7,847 bases of DNA from an uncultured Pseudomonadota bacterium (GTDB lineage Bacteria > Pseudomonadota > Alphaproteobacteria > Rs-D84), in assembly GCA_947303165.1 (NCBI GenBank), contig CAMYXE010000031.1:1-7847 (forward strand), written 5' to 3'. The notes beneath the pieces are model-generated. The model saw nothing but the letters and a program-made list of their open reading frames with translations. It made no database searches and was not told the origin of the DNA. Made by a program: the position numbers and the translations under genes. Below are positions 1 to 6,399 of this stretch, piece after piece. Position 1 is the stretch's first letter; each line of letters starts with the position of its first letter.

Positions 1-256
1 GATGATGGGCGAATATGTCATTTATTATCATGGCAAAGTTATTGGTGGCATTTATGACAACAGATTTCTTATCAAACCAACAGACACGGCAAAAAAATTT
101 TTGCCAAATGCCCCAATGGAAATCCCATATAATGGGGGACATCCAATGTTGATGATAGAAGATGTGGAAAACCCTGCCTTGTTGATGCAACTCTTCAACG
201 CCATGTATTCTGAATTACCAAATCCAAAAAAAACAAAACTTAAACGATCACATTAA
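1..256 (+). CDS. TfoX/Sxy N-terminal-domain protein, 5'-truncated by the window edge
   Basis: The visible 84 residues match the TfoX N-terminal domain family as I know it: M-G-E-Y-V-I-Y-Y, then G-K-V-I-G-G-I-Y-D, a K-P-T segment, P-N-A-P-M-E-I-P-Y, and a lysine-rich tail after E-L-P. Family members with only this domain are usually about 105-115 residues, so roughly 20-30 N-terminal residues probably lie outside the window. Base 1 is the third base of an upstream codon, and the first visible methionines are internal to the family alignment rather than the start. In Gammaproteobacteria, full-length TfoX/Sxy regulates competence genes; the role of N-domain-only proteins is not established. The gene converges on the PAP2 gene and overlaps it by 4 bp at the stops. 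Confidence 0.85.
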   Translation, partial: MMGEYVIYYHGKVIGGIYDNRFLIKPTDTAKKFLPNAPMEIPYNGGHPMLMIEDVENPALLMQLFNAMYSELPNPKKTKLKRSH

Positions 257-780
257 AAAGTAGCTTTAAATCCAATATACTGTGGACTGGCCGATACTGA
301 TACACCATTACGCCTATCAACAAATGTATACGACATAATACCGGCAATTGACGCACCTGCCAATGTATCCCACCACCAATGTTTATTCGCATGAATTCTT
401 GAATACGCGGTAAACCCGGCCATAACATACGGAACGACCGCCGGCATTAAACCGTATCTTGCATGAATAAATGTTGCGCCTGAAAAAGCCGATGCAGTAT
501 GTCCAGACGGGAAAGAACGATTATCCGCCTTATTCGGACGTCTTTCTTCCACCGCATATTTCAACCCATATACAGTGGCCTCCATTGTCCCAAAAGAATA
601 TGCGAATTGTTTTGCACCTGTCCAACCTTCTTCGCTAATTGCCATACCAAACGCATATGCCGGGACAATAACCTGGGTATAGTCACCGATTTTTTCAATT
701 GTGCTTTTACCACGTGCATACACATCTTGCACACCAAATAAAATTAATACCATGATAAATATATGAAATATTTTAAACAT
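253..780 (-). CDS. Small PAP2-superfamily (acid phosphatase / lipid phosphatase-like) protein, exported
   Basis: This 175-residue protein carries all three PAP2 motifs. KX6RP is at residues 74-82 (K74, R81, P82). The PSGH motif is at 91-94, with H94 as the likely acid/base. SRX5HX3D is at 127-138, with H134 as the expected nucleophile and D138 supporting it. The active site therefore looks intact. An N-terminal signal-like segment (1-22, ending V-Y-A) suggests export with periplasm-facing chemistry. Possible substrates are undecaprenyl-PP, phosphatidylglycerol-P or lipid A phosphate, and the sequence does not distinguish them. It is short for the family and ends in phenylalanine after an alternating polar/hydrophobic stretch (160-175). 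The ATG is supported by AAGGG at 787-791, six bases upstream. Confidence 0.88.
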   Translation of the reverse strand: MFKIFHIFIMVLILFGVQDVYARGKSTIEKIGDYTQVIVPAYAFGMAISEEGWTGAKQFAYSFGTMEATVYGLKYAVEERRPNKADNRSFPSGHTASAFSGATFIHARYGLMPAVVPYVMAGFTAYSRIHANKHWWWDTLAGASIAGIMSYTFVDRRNGVSVSASPQYIGFKATF

Positions 781-814
781 CTGTATCCCTTGGGGTTCAT
801 TTTGTGTCCTAGGA

Positions 815-842
815 ATAATATCAAATTTATATCAAAGTGCAA
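815..842 (-). promoter_or_regulatory. Candidate sigma-70-type promoter for the PAP2 gene
   Basis: Read on the minus strand, TTGCAC (837-842) and TATTAT (815-820) are separated by 16 bp. The -10 matches consensus at 5 of 6 positions, but the -35 at only 3 of 6. The implied transcript start near 808 would leave a leader of about 28 nt before the phosphatase ATG. The region is AT-rich, so chance matches are likely. Confidence 0.35.
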
Positions 843-933
843 ACATATAATACCCACAATATATTTATATTAATGAGGCTTTTGCCAATACAACAAAAAA
901 TGTTATAGGCACATAGCACCAAATAAATACCAA

Positions 934-983
934 ATATATACGGAAACAAAAATCACGTATATCAATATTCCTGCCGTATACAT
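934..983 (-). repeat. Inverted repeat just after the stop of the HEXXGH gene, possible 3'-end hairpin
   Basis: ATATATACGG (934-943) and CCGTATACAT (974-983) can pair over 10 bp, counting one G-U pair in a minus-strand transcript, around a 30-nt loop. It begins 4 nt past the stop codon of the 432-residue gene. The loop is long and no clean U-tract follows, so it is not a textbook intrinsic terminator. Nothing else is recognisable in the 781-986 spacer apart from the candidate promoter. Confidence 0.3.
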
Positions 984-986
984 AGA

Positions 987-2285
987 TTATCTCTCAATAC
1001 TTATTGACATGCTATTAATATATGGCAAACCATTTTTTGCACGAAATTCATCTATTTTTCGGACAACGTCTTTTGTTTGCTTATCTATTAACCAAGCACT
1101 CCTTTCTGTCATTATATTCAAATAGGATTCCCAAAATTCCTTTCCGCGTAGAATCGCAACTGCCCACCCAGATTTTTCTAATCTTGTGCCCAATTTTTTT
1201 AATTTTTTAGCATTCAAATTATTCGATAAATTCAATGCATATTGTTGTTTTAATAATGGTGAAATAGCGACCAGACCATACTCAGTTTGTAAATGACCAT
1301 GACAAAAAACACTACCACAAACATTAACAAGATTTTCATTAACAAACTTTTGCATTGTTCCACCAACCAAGCTAAAATCTGGATAAAACCTATCTATATA
1401 ATGTCCGAATATTTCATGTTTTATGGTTCCAACCAATTCATCAACATTTTTACCAATCTTATCTACATTGAATTTGACAATGTCCCCTTTATTAACACCA
1501 GAATGATCATCTTTAGGGTTTGAATAAACTTCAAGTGTTATAGGATGTTCTTTGAAAAATGTATTATTTAAATCTTCAACTAACATTGTAATAAGTGTTG
1601 CACATGCACAAGTTTTGGCATCGCCCGGCAATATATCATATGCTTTTACCAACCCGACCACCACATCATCTGATGCCAATGCACATATCATCAAACCATC
1701 CATAAATTTTGCATATTTTTCTTTGATTATACGCGGAATGGAATTCCACCACATATCCAGAATTCTATCGCCAATTGTTGCGATTACATCATCATTCAAA
1801 TCCATCAGAAAATTTTTTTGATTTATTAAATCTTGATTTTCAACTGACGATGCTTGTATTTTTGCATCCACTTTATCCATCTGATTTTGTAAATCTGCCA
1901 TATAGGCTTCTTCCGAATTTACTATATTAGTTATATGTTCCTGCACACCGTTAATATCGTAATAATAACCAACATCTTCCCCAGGTGTCCACAACCATGG
2001 ATTATTTATCATTATACCAGATATCTCTTCGGCATTATTATACAAATCGTGATAAAACTTGTGCAAATCAGGATATTTCTTAAGTAGTTCTTCACGCTCG
2101 TTTTCATCAGATGGCAATGACGCGATACCATGCGACGTCATCATCGATAGAAATACTTGGGTACGCGATTTAACCGAATCAACACCGTTATTGGTTTGAG
2201 CCTTTAATGATTTATACAACTCGGGATTTCTGGAACGAAGTTTATCCCGCAAATATAATGTATATTCAAACAACCTTTTATACAT
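987..2285 (-). CDS. Unrecognised 432-residue protein with an HEXXGH zinc-metallopeptidase-like motif
   Basis: I do not recognise a named family. The clearest signal is H-E-I-F-G-H at residues 290-295, preceded by a hydrophobic/basic strand and followed by Y-I-D. HEXXGH, with one residue more than HEXXH, is the zinc motif of dipeptidyl peptidase III (M49). As I recall, a similar HExxGH followed by Y occurs in domains of large phage polyvalent proteins. E317, E335 or the C323/C328/H329/H331 cluster could supply a further ligand. Residues 124-165 look coiled-coil-like, and the N-terminal 120 residues are charged and helical. No signal peptide or clear membrane segment is seen, so it is probably cytoplasmic or exported by a specialised system. 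The ATG at 2285 is chosen because AAAAGG lies 10 bases upstream and a strong promoter lies just behind it. A longer TTG-started reading to 2390 would begin upstream of that promoter. The gene appears to be a single transcription unit. Confidence 0.72.
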   Translation of the reverse strand: MYKRLFEYTLYLRDKLRSRNPELYKSLKAQTNNGVDSVKSRTQVFLSMMTSHGIASLPSDENEREELLKKYPDLHKFYHDLYNNAEEISGIMINNPWLWTPGEDVGYYYDINGVQEHITNIVNSEEAYMADLQNQMDKVDAKIQASSVENQDLINQKNFLMDLNDDVIATIGDRILDMWWNSIPRIIKEKYAKFMDGLMICALASDDVVVGLVKAYDILPGDAKTCACATLITMLVEDLNNTFFKEHPITLEVYSNPKDDHSGVNKGDIVKFNVDKIGKNVDELVGTIKHEIFGHYIDRFYPDFSLVGGTMQKFVNENLVNVCGSVFCHGHLQTEYGLVAISPLLKQQYALNLSNNLNAKKLKKLGTRLEKSGWAVAILRGKEFWESYLNIMTERSAWLIDKQTKDVVRKIDEFRAKNGLPYINSMSISIER

Positions 2286-2295
2286 ATAAAACAAA

Positions 2296-2301
2296 CCTTT
2301 T
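2296..2301 (-). promoter_or_regulatory. Ribosome binding site deciding the start of the HEXXGH gene
   Basis: On the minus strand AAAAGG sits 10 bases before the ATG at 2283-2285. The spacing is slightly long but acceptable, and no comparable site precedes the upstream in-frame TTG at 2388-2390. Confidence 0.5.
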
Positions 2302-2315
2302 AATTTGACCCCGAA

Positions 2316-2344
2316 AACATAATACAAAAATACAAAATTGTCAA
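2316..2344 (-). promoter_or_regulatory. Sigma-70-type promoter for the HEXXGH gene
   Basis: On the minus strand a perfect TTGACA (2339-2344) is followed, after 17 bp, by TATGTT (2316-2321), which matches TATAAT at 4 of 6 positions. Transcription would start near 2309, giving a leader of about 24 nt. It lies in the 119-bp gap between the acetyltransferase stop and the HEXXGH gene, so the latter can be expressed separately from the upstream operon. Confidence 0.6.
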
Positions 2345-2404
2345 ATAAAAATCGTCTAAATAAAATCGCAAAAATCAAACGTATAAACAATCTATTTTTT
2401 GACG

Positions 2405-2959
2405 TTATATTAATCTTTTCACATAAATCAAAGAATCACATTTCCCTGTGCATTTGGCCCACGATGCCATTGGTAAACGTTTTTCCAAGATATAGCCATT
2501 GTGTTTAGCAAGATTTTCTGAACGAATATTTCCATCATCTATATCAAGAATCAATTTCTTAAAACCGAATTTGATTAATTCTTTTTCCAACGCACCCAAC
2601 GCTTCTGTCATATATCCATGGCCATTTGCAGATTGAATCAACCAATATCCAATTTCACATGATTTTGCGACCGTATCAATATCATAGAACCGAATACGAC
2701 CAATTAATTTATCGTCTTTATAAATACCAAACAGCATACCCTGGTTTTTTTCAATTTGTGACTGATAATGTTCCAAATTTCTTTTAACGTCTTCCTGACT
2801 TCGAATATATTCAAAATGCCCCTGGAACGCTTCTAAATAATCACGATTTGCATTGATGATGCTCAGAATCATTTTTGCATTTACTTCATCGGCATTTATA
2901 ACCTTTATTACCAAACGTATAGTTTTGATAATTTTTGGAAAGTCACGTAAATCTAACAT
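2405..2959 (-). CDS. GNAT-family N-acetyltransferase, RimJ/RimL type
   Basis: This 184-residue protein would transfer an acetyl group from acetyl-CoA to an amino group, and the acceptor cannot be told from sequence. An R-L-V-I segment near residues 15-18 is the family's N-terminal strand. Residues 76-95 form the central G-I-Y-x-D-D-K-L-I-G-R-I hairpin. E102-I-G-Y-W begins motif A, and G113-x-G115-Y-M-T-E-A is the acetyl-CoA pyrophosphate loop. N144, S147, N149 and K152-H-N-G-Y form the C-terminal motif B. The ATG at 2959 starts one base after the TAA of the upstream gene, suggesting translational coupling. A GTG in the same frame at 2992 would overlap that gene by 32 bp and add residues the family lacks. 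It is the last gene of the apparent operon. Confidence 0.88.
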   Translation of the reverse strand: MLDLRDFPKIIKTIRLVIKVINADEVNAKMILSIINANRDYLEAFQGHFEYIRSQEDVKRNLEHYQSQIEKNQGMLFGIYKDDKLIGRIRFYDIDTVAKSCEIGYWLIQSANGHGYMTEALGALEKELIKFGFKKLILDIDDGNIRSENLAKHNGYILEKRLPMASWAKCTGKCDSLIYVKRLI

Positions 2960-2960
2960 A

Positions 2961-3611
2961 TTATTTTTTCTTTCTGGGTTCGACACATTCACCCTCTTCT
3001 GGACAGCAAGCGAATTTCATCTGCGATACTTCTTTGAATTTTTCACCTGGGCAACATCCATATTTGTTTGGTTTTGTTCCATCAGCACATAAACCTTTCG
3101 CCAAATTTTCTGCTATTTGCTGTTCTTGCGCAATCTGTTCTGCCTCTAATTCTTTTTTGGTCTTTTTAACAGGTTTTGGTTCAACAACCTTGACTTCTTC
3201 TTCGACCACCTCCGCTTCTGTCTCGGGCTCTATTATACCAGAATCAATCACGGTAACAGGATTTATATTTTCGTAATTACGAACAGGTCTGCCCCTTGCA
3301 CGTGATGCACATTGTGAACGCTGTCTTACAAGCATGGTTTCTAACTCTTCATTCAGATCTGGGTTTGCTACGACTTCCTTACGCAATTCCGTAATACGTT
3401 TTTTAATTTCATCACAAGACAAACGGGATGCAACAGTACGTGTTTCTTCTTCCTCTTCTTCAACGACATCTTCTTCATCGTCTTCGAATTCATCTTCGTC
3501 GAATTCTTCATCATCCAACATCTCAACTTCTTCGGTATCATCTGCCCAAGACACAACCGATACAGTTGCAAATGCCAAAATTCCCAAAATTCCGAATATC
3601 TTTAGGTTCAT
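2961..3611 (-). CDS. Secreted, strongly acidic, Cys-rich protein of unknown function
   Basis: I do not recognise a named family. The 216-residue product has a signal peptide (1-23, cleavage likely after S-W-A). The next 33 residues (24-56) are almost all Asp/Glu. A helical basic/acidic segment (about 60-105) has C66 and C101. A second acidic stretch (128-144) is followed by a Pro/Lys hinge and a Lys/Gln/Glu-rich helix (150-172). The compact C-terminal module (175-209) has six cysteines (C175, C186, C187, C202, C203, C209), including two C-C-P triplets, and ends in E-P-R-K-K-K. The paired cysteines suggest a small disulphide-stabilised domain in the periplasm or outside the cell. The acidic tract could bind cations or basic surfaces, but this is inference. 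The start is supported by AAGGG about eight bases upstream. The gap to the preceding gene is 25 bp. Confidence 0.75.
   Translation of the reverse strand: MNLKIFGILGILAFATVSVVSWADDTEEVEMLDDEEFDEDEFEDDEEDVVEEEEEETRTVASRLSCDEIKKRITELRKEVVANPDLNEELETMLVRQRSQCASRARGRPVRNYENINPVTVIDSGIIEPETEAEVVEEEVKVVEPKPVKKTKKELEAEQIAQEQQIAENLAKGLCADGTKPNKYGCCPGEKFKEVSQMKFACCPEEGECVEPRKKK
3444..3542 (-). repeat. Degenerate trinucleotide tract encoding a poly-Asp/Glu run
   Basis: This stretch is dominated by GAA/GAT/GAC/GAG codons on the minus strand (TTC/TCT/ATC on plus) and codes for residues 24-56 of the acidic Cys-rich protein. It contains short imperfect direct repeats around the two GAATTC sites. Such tracts are prone to slippage in multiples of three, so length variation between strains is plausible. 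Confidence 0.6.
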
Positions 3612-3636
3612 GTCTTCACCCTTTTGTATTCTAATA

Positions 3637-4386
3637 TTATTCTTCTATTACACGTTGCAATTCCATAATAAAATCAACCCCTGGATTAATTAATTTTTCC
3701 GCCTTTTTTATATACTTCCTTGCTTCATTTTGCATTTGCAATTTCTTATAAGTATTTACCGTGGTTCTAACATCATCTTCAGATAACTCACCATCTTTTA
3801 CACGAACACCTTCGGCTATTTGCAACTCATTAAGTGCCATTTGCTTATATTTTTCTGAATTTTCTTGACAACCATCCTCGGCCATTTTTGAATAAACTTC
3901 AGCATTATATAAATGACAATCAGAACCACGACACGTATTTATATATTCCATTAATGTCCGTTCTATCACTAGACACGGTTTATCTTGGTCTTCTGGTCTG
4001 GAACCATTTGCACGTTTTAACACATCAAAAACACTAAATTCTGCATCCCGCAATTCTTCATATTTCTTTTTATTCTCCGCACAACCCCACCGCATTAAAT
4101 TATCGTAAACATCAGCATTTCGTTTATGTGCATCCGCAGCATCAAACTGTGCATCATCTATATCTGGCACAATTTGCACCACCAATGCTTTTTCACGCAT
4201 TTGACAAGGTGATAAATTTTCGCTGTATACACCAGAATCGGCCGTATGCGCATGTCTGTATCCCCAAATAGACACACCTGTCATCATACCACATACAAAT
4301 ATACCAATCAGCACAAGCCATGCCCAAATTTTCTGTGAACGACCACAGATATAACATTTATCACAAGATTTTTCGTTTGTTTTCAT
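3637..4386 (-). CDS. Single-pass membrane protein with a duplicated Cys-containing periplasmic repeat, unknown function
   Basis: I do not recognise a family. The 249-residue protein has a short cytoplasmic N-terminus with C8-x2-C11-x2-C14-G, reminiscent of half a zinc ribbon. One transmembrane helix (about 20-42) follows, then a hydrophilic, helical periplasmic part. The periplasmic part contains an internal duplication. N90-A-D-V-Y...G-C102-A-E-N...K-Y109 corresponds to N161-A-E-V-Y...G-C173-Q-E-N...K-Y180, and each copy is preceded by a P-C pair (60-61 and 137-138). The spacing and helical character resemble Sel1/TPR-type repeats, but I cannot assign them. Six periplasmic cysteines (C61, C102, C138, C152, C157, C173) could form disulphides within each repeat. 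Orientation with the C-terminus outside is inferred from the topology and cysteines. A strong GGGAGAGAGG ribosome site precedes the ATG, 25 bp after the lolD stop. Confidence 0.75.
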   Translation of the reverse strand: MKTNEKSCDKCYICGRSQKIWAWLVLIGIFVCGMMTGVSIWGYRHAHTADSGVYSENLSPCQMREKALVVQIVPDIDDAQFDAADAHKRNADVYDNLMRWGCAENKKKYEELRDAEFSVFDVLKRANGSRPEDQDKPCLVIERTLMEYINTCRGSDCHLYNAEVYSKMAEDGCQENSEKYKQMALNELQIAEGVRVKDGELSEDDVRTTVNTYKKLQMQNEARKYIKKAEKLINPGVDFIMELQRVIEE

Positions 4387-4411
4387 GTCCTCTCTCCCAT
4401 AGTTTTATAAT

Positions 4412-5122
4412 TTACTTAACTATACCATTCTTTATTGTGATGCATCTATCGGCACGATTCGCCAACGACATATCATGTGTTACAAATAACATTGCCATTT
4501 TATTCTTTTTTACAAGATTTAGCAACAACTCAAATACAGCGATTGCATGATTTGGATCCAAACTGCCCGTTGGCTCGTCCGCCAATAATATATCAGGATT
4601 ATTTGCCAACGCCCGCGCAACAGCAGTCCGTTGTTGTTCACCGCCAGACATTTGCCCCGGCAAATGAGATGCCCTGTGTGCAACATTCGCAGCCTTTAAC
4701 AACTTCATTGCACGAGTATGCGCAGCATCCGCATCAACCCCGTTTGCCAACATTGGCAACATAACATTTTCAACGGCGGTAAAATCAGACAATAAATTAT
4801 GACGCTGATAAACAAAACCAAGTTTTCTGCGCCGTATCATTGTCCGCATTTCATCATTCATGGAATGCACCGGTGTCCCCGCAACCAGTATACTGCCCCC
4901 CGATGGCTTATCAAGCAACCCCACACATTGCAATAATGTTGACTTACCAGACCCAGATGGCCCAACAAGAGCAACTATCTCGCCACGATGCAAATCAAAA
5001 CCACCGCCAGTTAAAATATGTAATGGCTGACCACCTTCTATAAAGGTTTTTTTAATATCGCGCACCGACAAAACGACTTCGCCCTGTTTTGGTCTTGATA
5101 AAGAATTTAATATAGGTGCCAT
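4412..5122 (-). CDS. lolD: Lipoprotein-releasing ABC transporter ATP-binding protein LolD
   Basis: LolD powers extraction of outer-membrane lipoproteins from the inner membrane and their hand-off to LolA. The 236 residues contain every ABC ATPase motif: Walker A G-P-S-G-S-G-K-S-T (54-62), Q-loop Q106, signature M-S-G-G-E-Q-Q-R (158-165), Walker B I-L-L-A-D-E (178-183) followed by P-T-G-S-L-D, and H-loop H216. The length and the H-x-L-x-G-x-x-F-D-L-x-x-G-E style N-terminus fit the LolD/MacB subgroup. The immediately upstream gene is the cognate permease, 16 bp away, which separates LolD from the closely similar MacB/FtsE ATPases. The start is supported by AAAGGA upstream. No catalytic residue is missing. 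Confidence 0.93.
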   Translation of the reverse strand: MAPILNSLSRPKQGEVVLSVRDIKKTFIEGGQPLHILTGGGFDLHRGEIVALVGPSGSGKSTLLQCVGLLDKPSGGSILVAGTPVHSMNDEMRTMIRRRKLGFVYQRHNLLSDFTAVENVMLPMLANGVDADAAHTRAMKLLKAANVAHRASHLPGQMSGGEQQRTAVARALANNPDILLADEPTGSLDPNHAIAVFELLLNLVKKNKMAMLFVTHDMSLANRADRCITIKNGIVK

Positions 5123-5138
5123 TATTTACATCTTTCCT

Positions 5139-6374
5139 TTACTCGTTTCTCAACACTTCTACTGGATCAGTGTTTGCTGCTTTCCATGCCGGATAAATTG
5201 TCGCCAAAAAAGCAAGCGCAATTGCAATTACCGCAATACCTATAACCGTCACTGGAACCAATTTAGATGGCAATTCTGATAAATAATATAATTCCGCTGG
5301 AAACAAATCACGACCAGTCGCCCACTGAAAGAACTGACGAATTGGTTCAATATATACCGCAACCACAACCCCCAACACAGTTCCTAGTAACGCACCAATC
5401 ACACCGATACTGGTCCCAGACAACATAAATATACGCATCATCGAACGACGCGATACCGCAATATCACGTGATTTATCCTTGACCAACATAACCAGCGACG
5501 AAACAATGTTAAACGCCGCCACTATAACAATTAACATTAAAATCAAAAACATTACATTCGATTCAACCTGGAGTGCACCAACAAACCCGCGATTCAAATC
5601 ACGCCAATCACGCACCACATAACCATCTGGCAAAGTATTAATCAATGTATCACGCACCGCATCAGTATTTTCAGGATCTTTTAAGAATAAATCTATATGC
5701 GTTACCGAATCACCAATATTCAAATATTTTTGTGCGGTTTCTAATGGCATAAATATATATCCAGAATCATATTCATACATTCCCATAAAGAAAGATGTCA
5801 TCACAGGATAAGACATAATACGTGGCATAGTCCCAAATGCGGTCGGCGTTGCACCATTTGCCGAAACCAGCGACACATTATCACCCATGTGCGCCCCCAG
5901 CTTGCGTGCAAGTGTTGCACCCATTACCAATTCCCCATCTTTAATTTCAGACGGTTTTTTGCCGTATACACGCGTCCCCGAATTTACCTTGTGTTCAAAA
6001 TCCGACATCCTTATACCACGCACCATCGCACCAGAATTATTACCATTCGCGGTCACCATAATCTGGCCTTCGGCAATAGGCACAATTGATGTAATAGATT
6101 TTGCAACAACCTTGCTCTGTTTCATTTTATCAATCAAGAAATCATAATCCGCAATTGCACCATCTTGGTGATAAACAACAACATGCCCGTTCATACCAAC
6201 AATACGGGACAACAGAGTATCATGGAAACCGCCCATCACAGACATAACAACAATCAAGGTTGCAACACCAAGCATAATTCCTATAAGGGAAACCCACGAA
6301 ACAACCGAACCAAAACCACGTCTTTTGGCCGCCAAATATCTAAATGCAATTTTTCTTTCAAGTTTCGTAAACAT
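5139..6374 (-). CDS. lolC: Lipoprotein-releasing ABC transporter permease, LolC/LolE family, with a shortened coupling segment
   Basis: This is the transmembrane partner of LolD that releases lipoproteins from the inner membrane. The 411-residue product has the family layout. It opens with a cytoplasmic amphipathic start (E-R-x-I-A-F-R-Y-L) and TM1 (about 24-48, with the L-G-I-M-L-G-V-A-T-L-type motif). A large periplasmic MacB-like domain (about 50-270) contains N-G-H near residue 62. TM2 (about 274-297), TM3 (about 316-341) and TM4 (about 373-396) follow, and the protein ends P-V-E-V-L-R-N-E. In relatives the TM2-TM3 cytoplasmic segment reads D-I-A-[IV]-L-R-T-M-G-A-[ST]; here it reads D-I-A-V307-S308-R-R, so six conserved residues are missing without a frameshift. 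No second Lol permease gene is present in the window, so a LolF-like homodimer is possible, or a partner may lie elsewhere. The start fits the family, although the ribosome site is weak (GAGTG). Confidence 0.9.
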   Translation of the reverse strand: MFTKLERKIAFRYLAAKRRGFGSVVSWVSLIGIMLGVATLIVVMSVMGGFHDTLLSRIVGMNGHVVVYHQDGAIADYDFLIDKMKQSKVVAKSITSIVPIAEGQIMVTANGNNSGAMVRGIRMSDFEHKVNSGTRVYGKKPSEIKDGELVMGATLARKLGAHMGDNVSLVSANGATPTAFGTMPRIMSYPVMTSFFMGMYEYDSGYIFMPLETAQKYLNIGDSVTHIDLFLKDPENTDAVRDTLINTLPDGYVVRDWRDLNRGFVGALQVESNVMFLILMLIVIVAAFNIVSSLVMLVKDKSRDIAVSRRSMMRIFMLSGTSIGVIGALLGTVLGVVVAVYIEPIRQFFQWATGRDLFPAELYYLSELPSKLVPVTVIGIAVIAIALAFLATIYPAWKAANTDPVEVLRNE

Positions 6375-6399
6375 TACGCACTCATTCTAACACAGACAT

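Noticed and set aside
892..906. AACA-A-tract-TGTT as an intrinsic terminator
   Set aside because: The stem has only four A/T-rich pairs and the A-run is the loop rather than a downstream tract, so it would not be stable.
2286..2390. TTG-started N-terminal extension of the HEXXGH gene
   Set aside because: It would place the promoter TTGACA/TATGTT inside the coding region, lacks a ribosome site, and its composition is that of AT-rich spacer.
2960..2992. GTG-started 11-residue extension of the acetyltransferase
   Set aside because: It overlaps the end of the upstream gene, and the GNAT family alignment begins after the ATG at 2959.
3334..3693. Plus-strand 119-residue open frame rich in serine
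   Set aside because: It is the complement of the acidic tract of the Cys-rich protein; the poly-Ser run is only the antisense of Glu/Asp codons, and it has no family resemblance.
4477..5043. Plus-strand frames rich in Gln/His/Pro opposite lolD
   Set aside because: They are antisense to the complete ABC ATPase motifs; their composition simply mirrors lolD codon use.
5887..6147. Two overlapping plus-strand open frames inside the permease gene
   Set aside because: They lie opposite the well-conserved LolC periplasmic domain and show no recognisable protein features.
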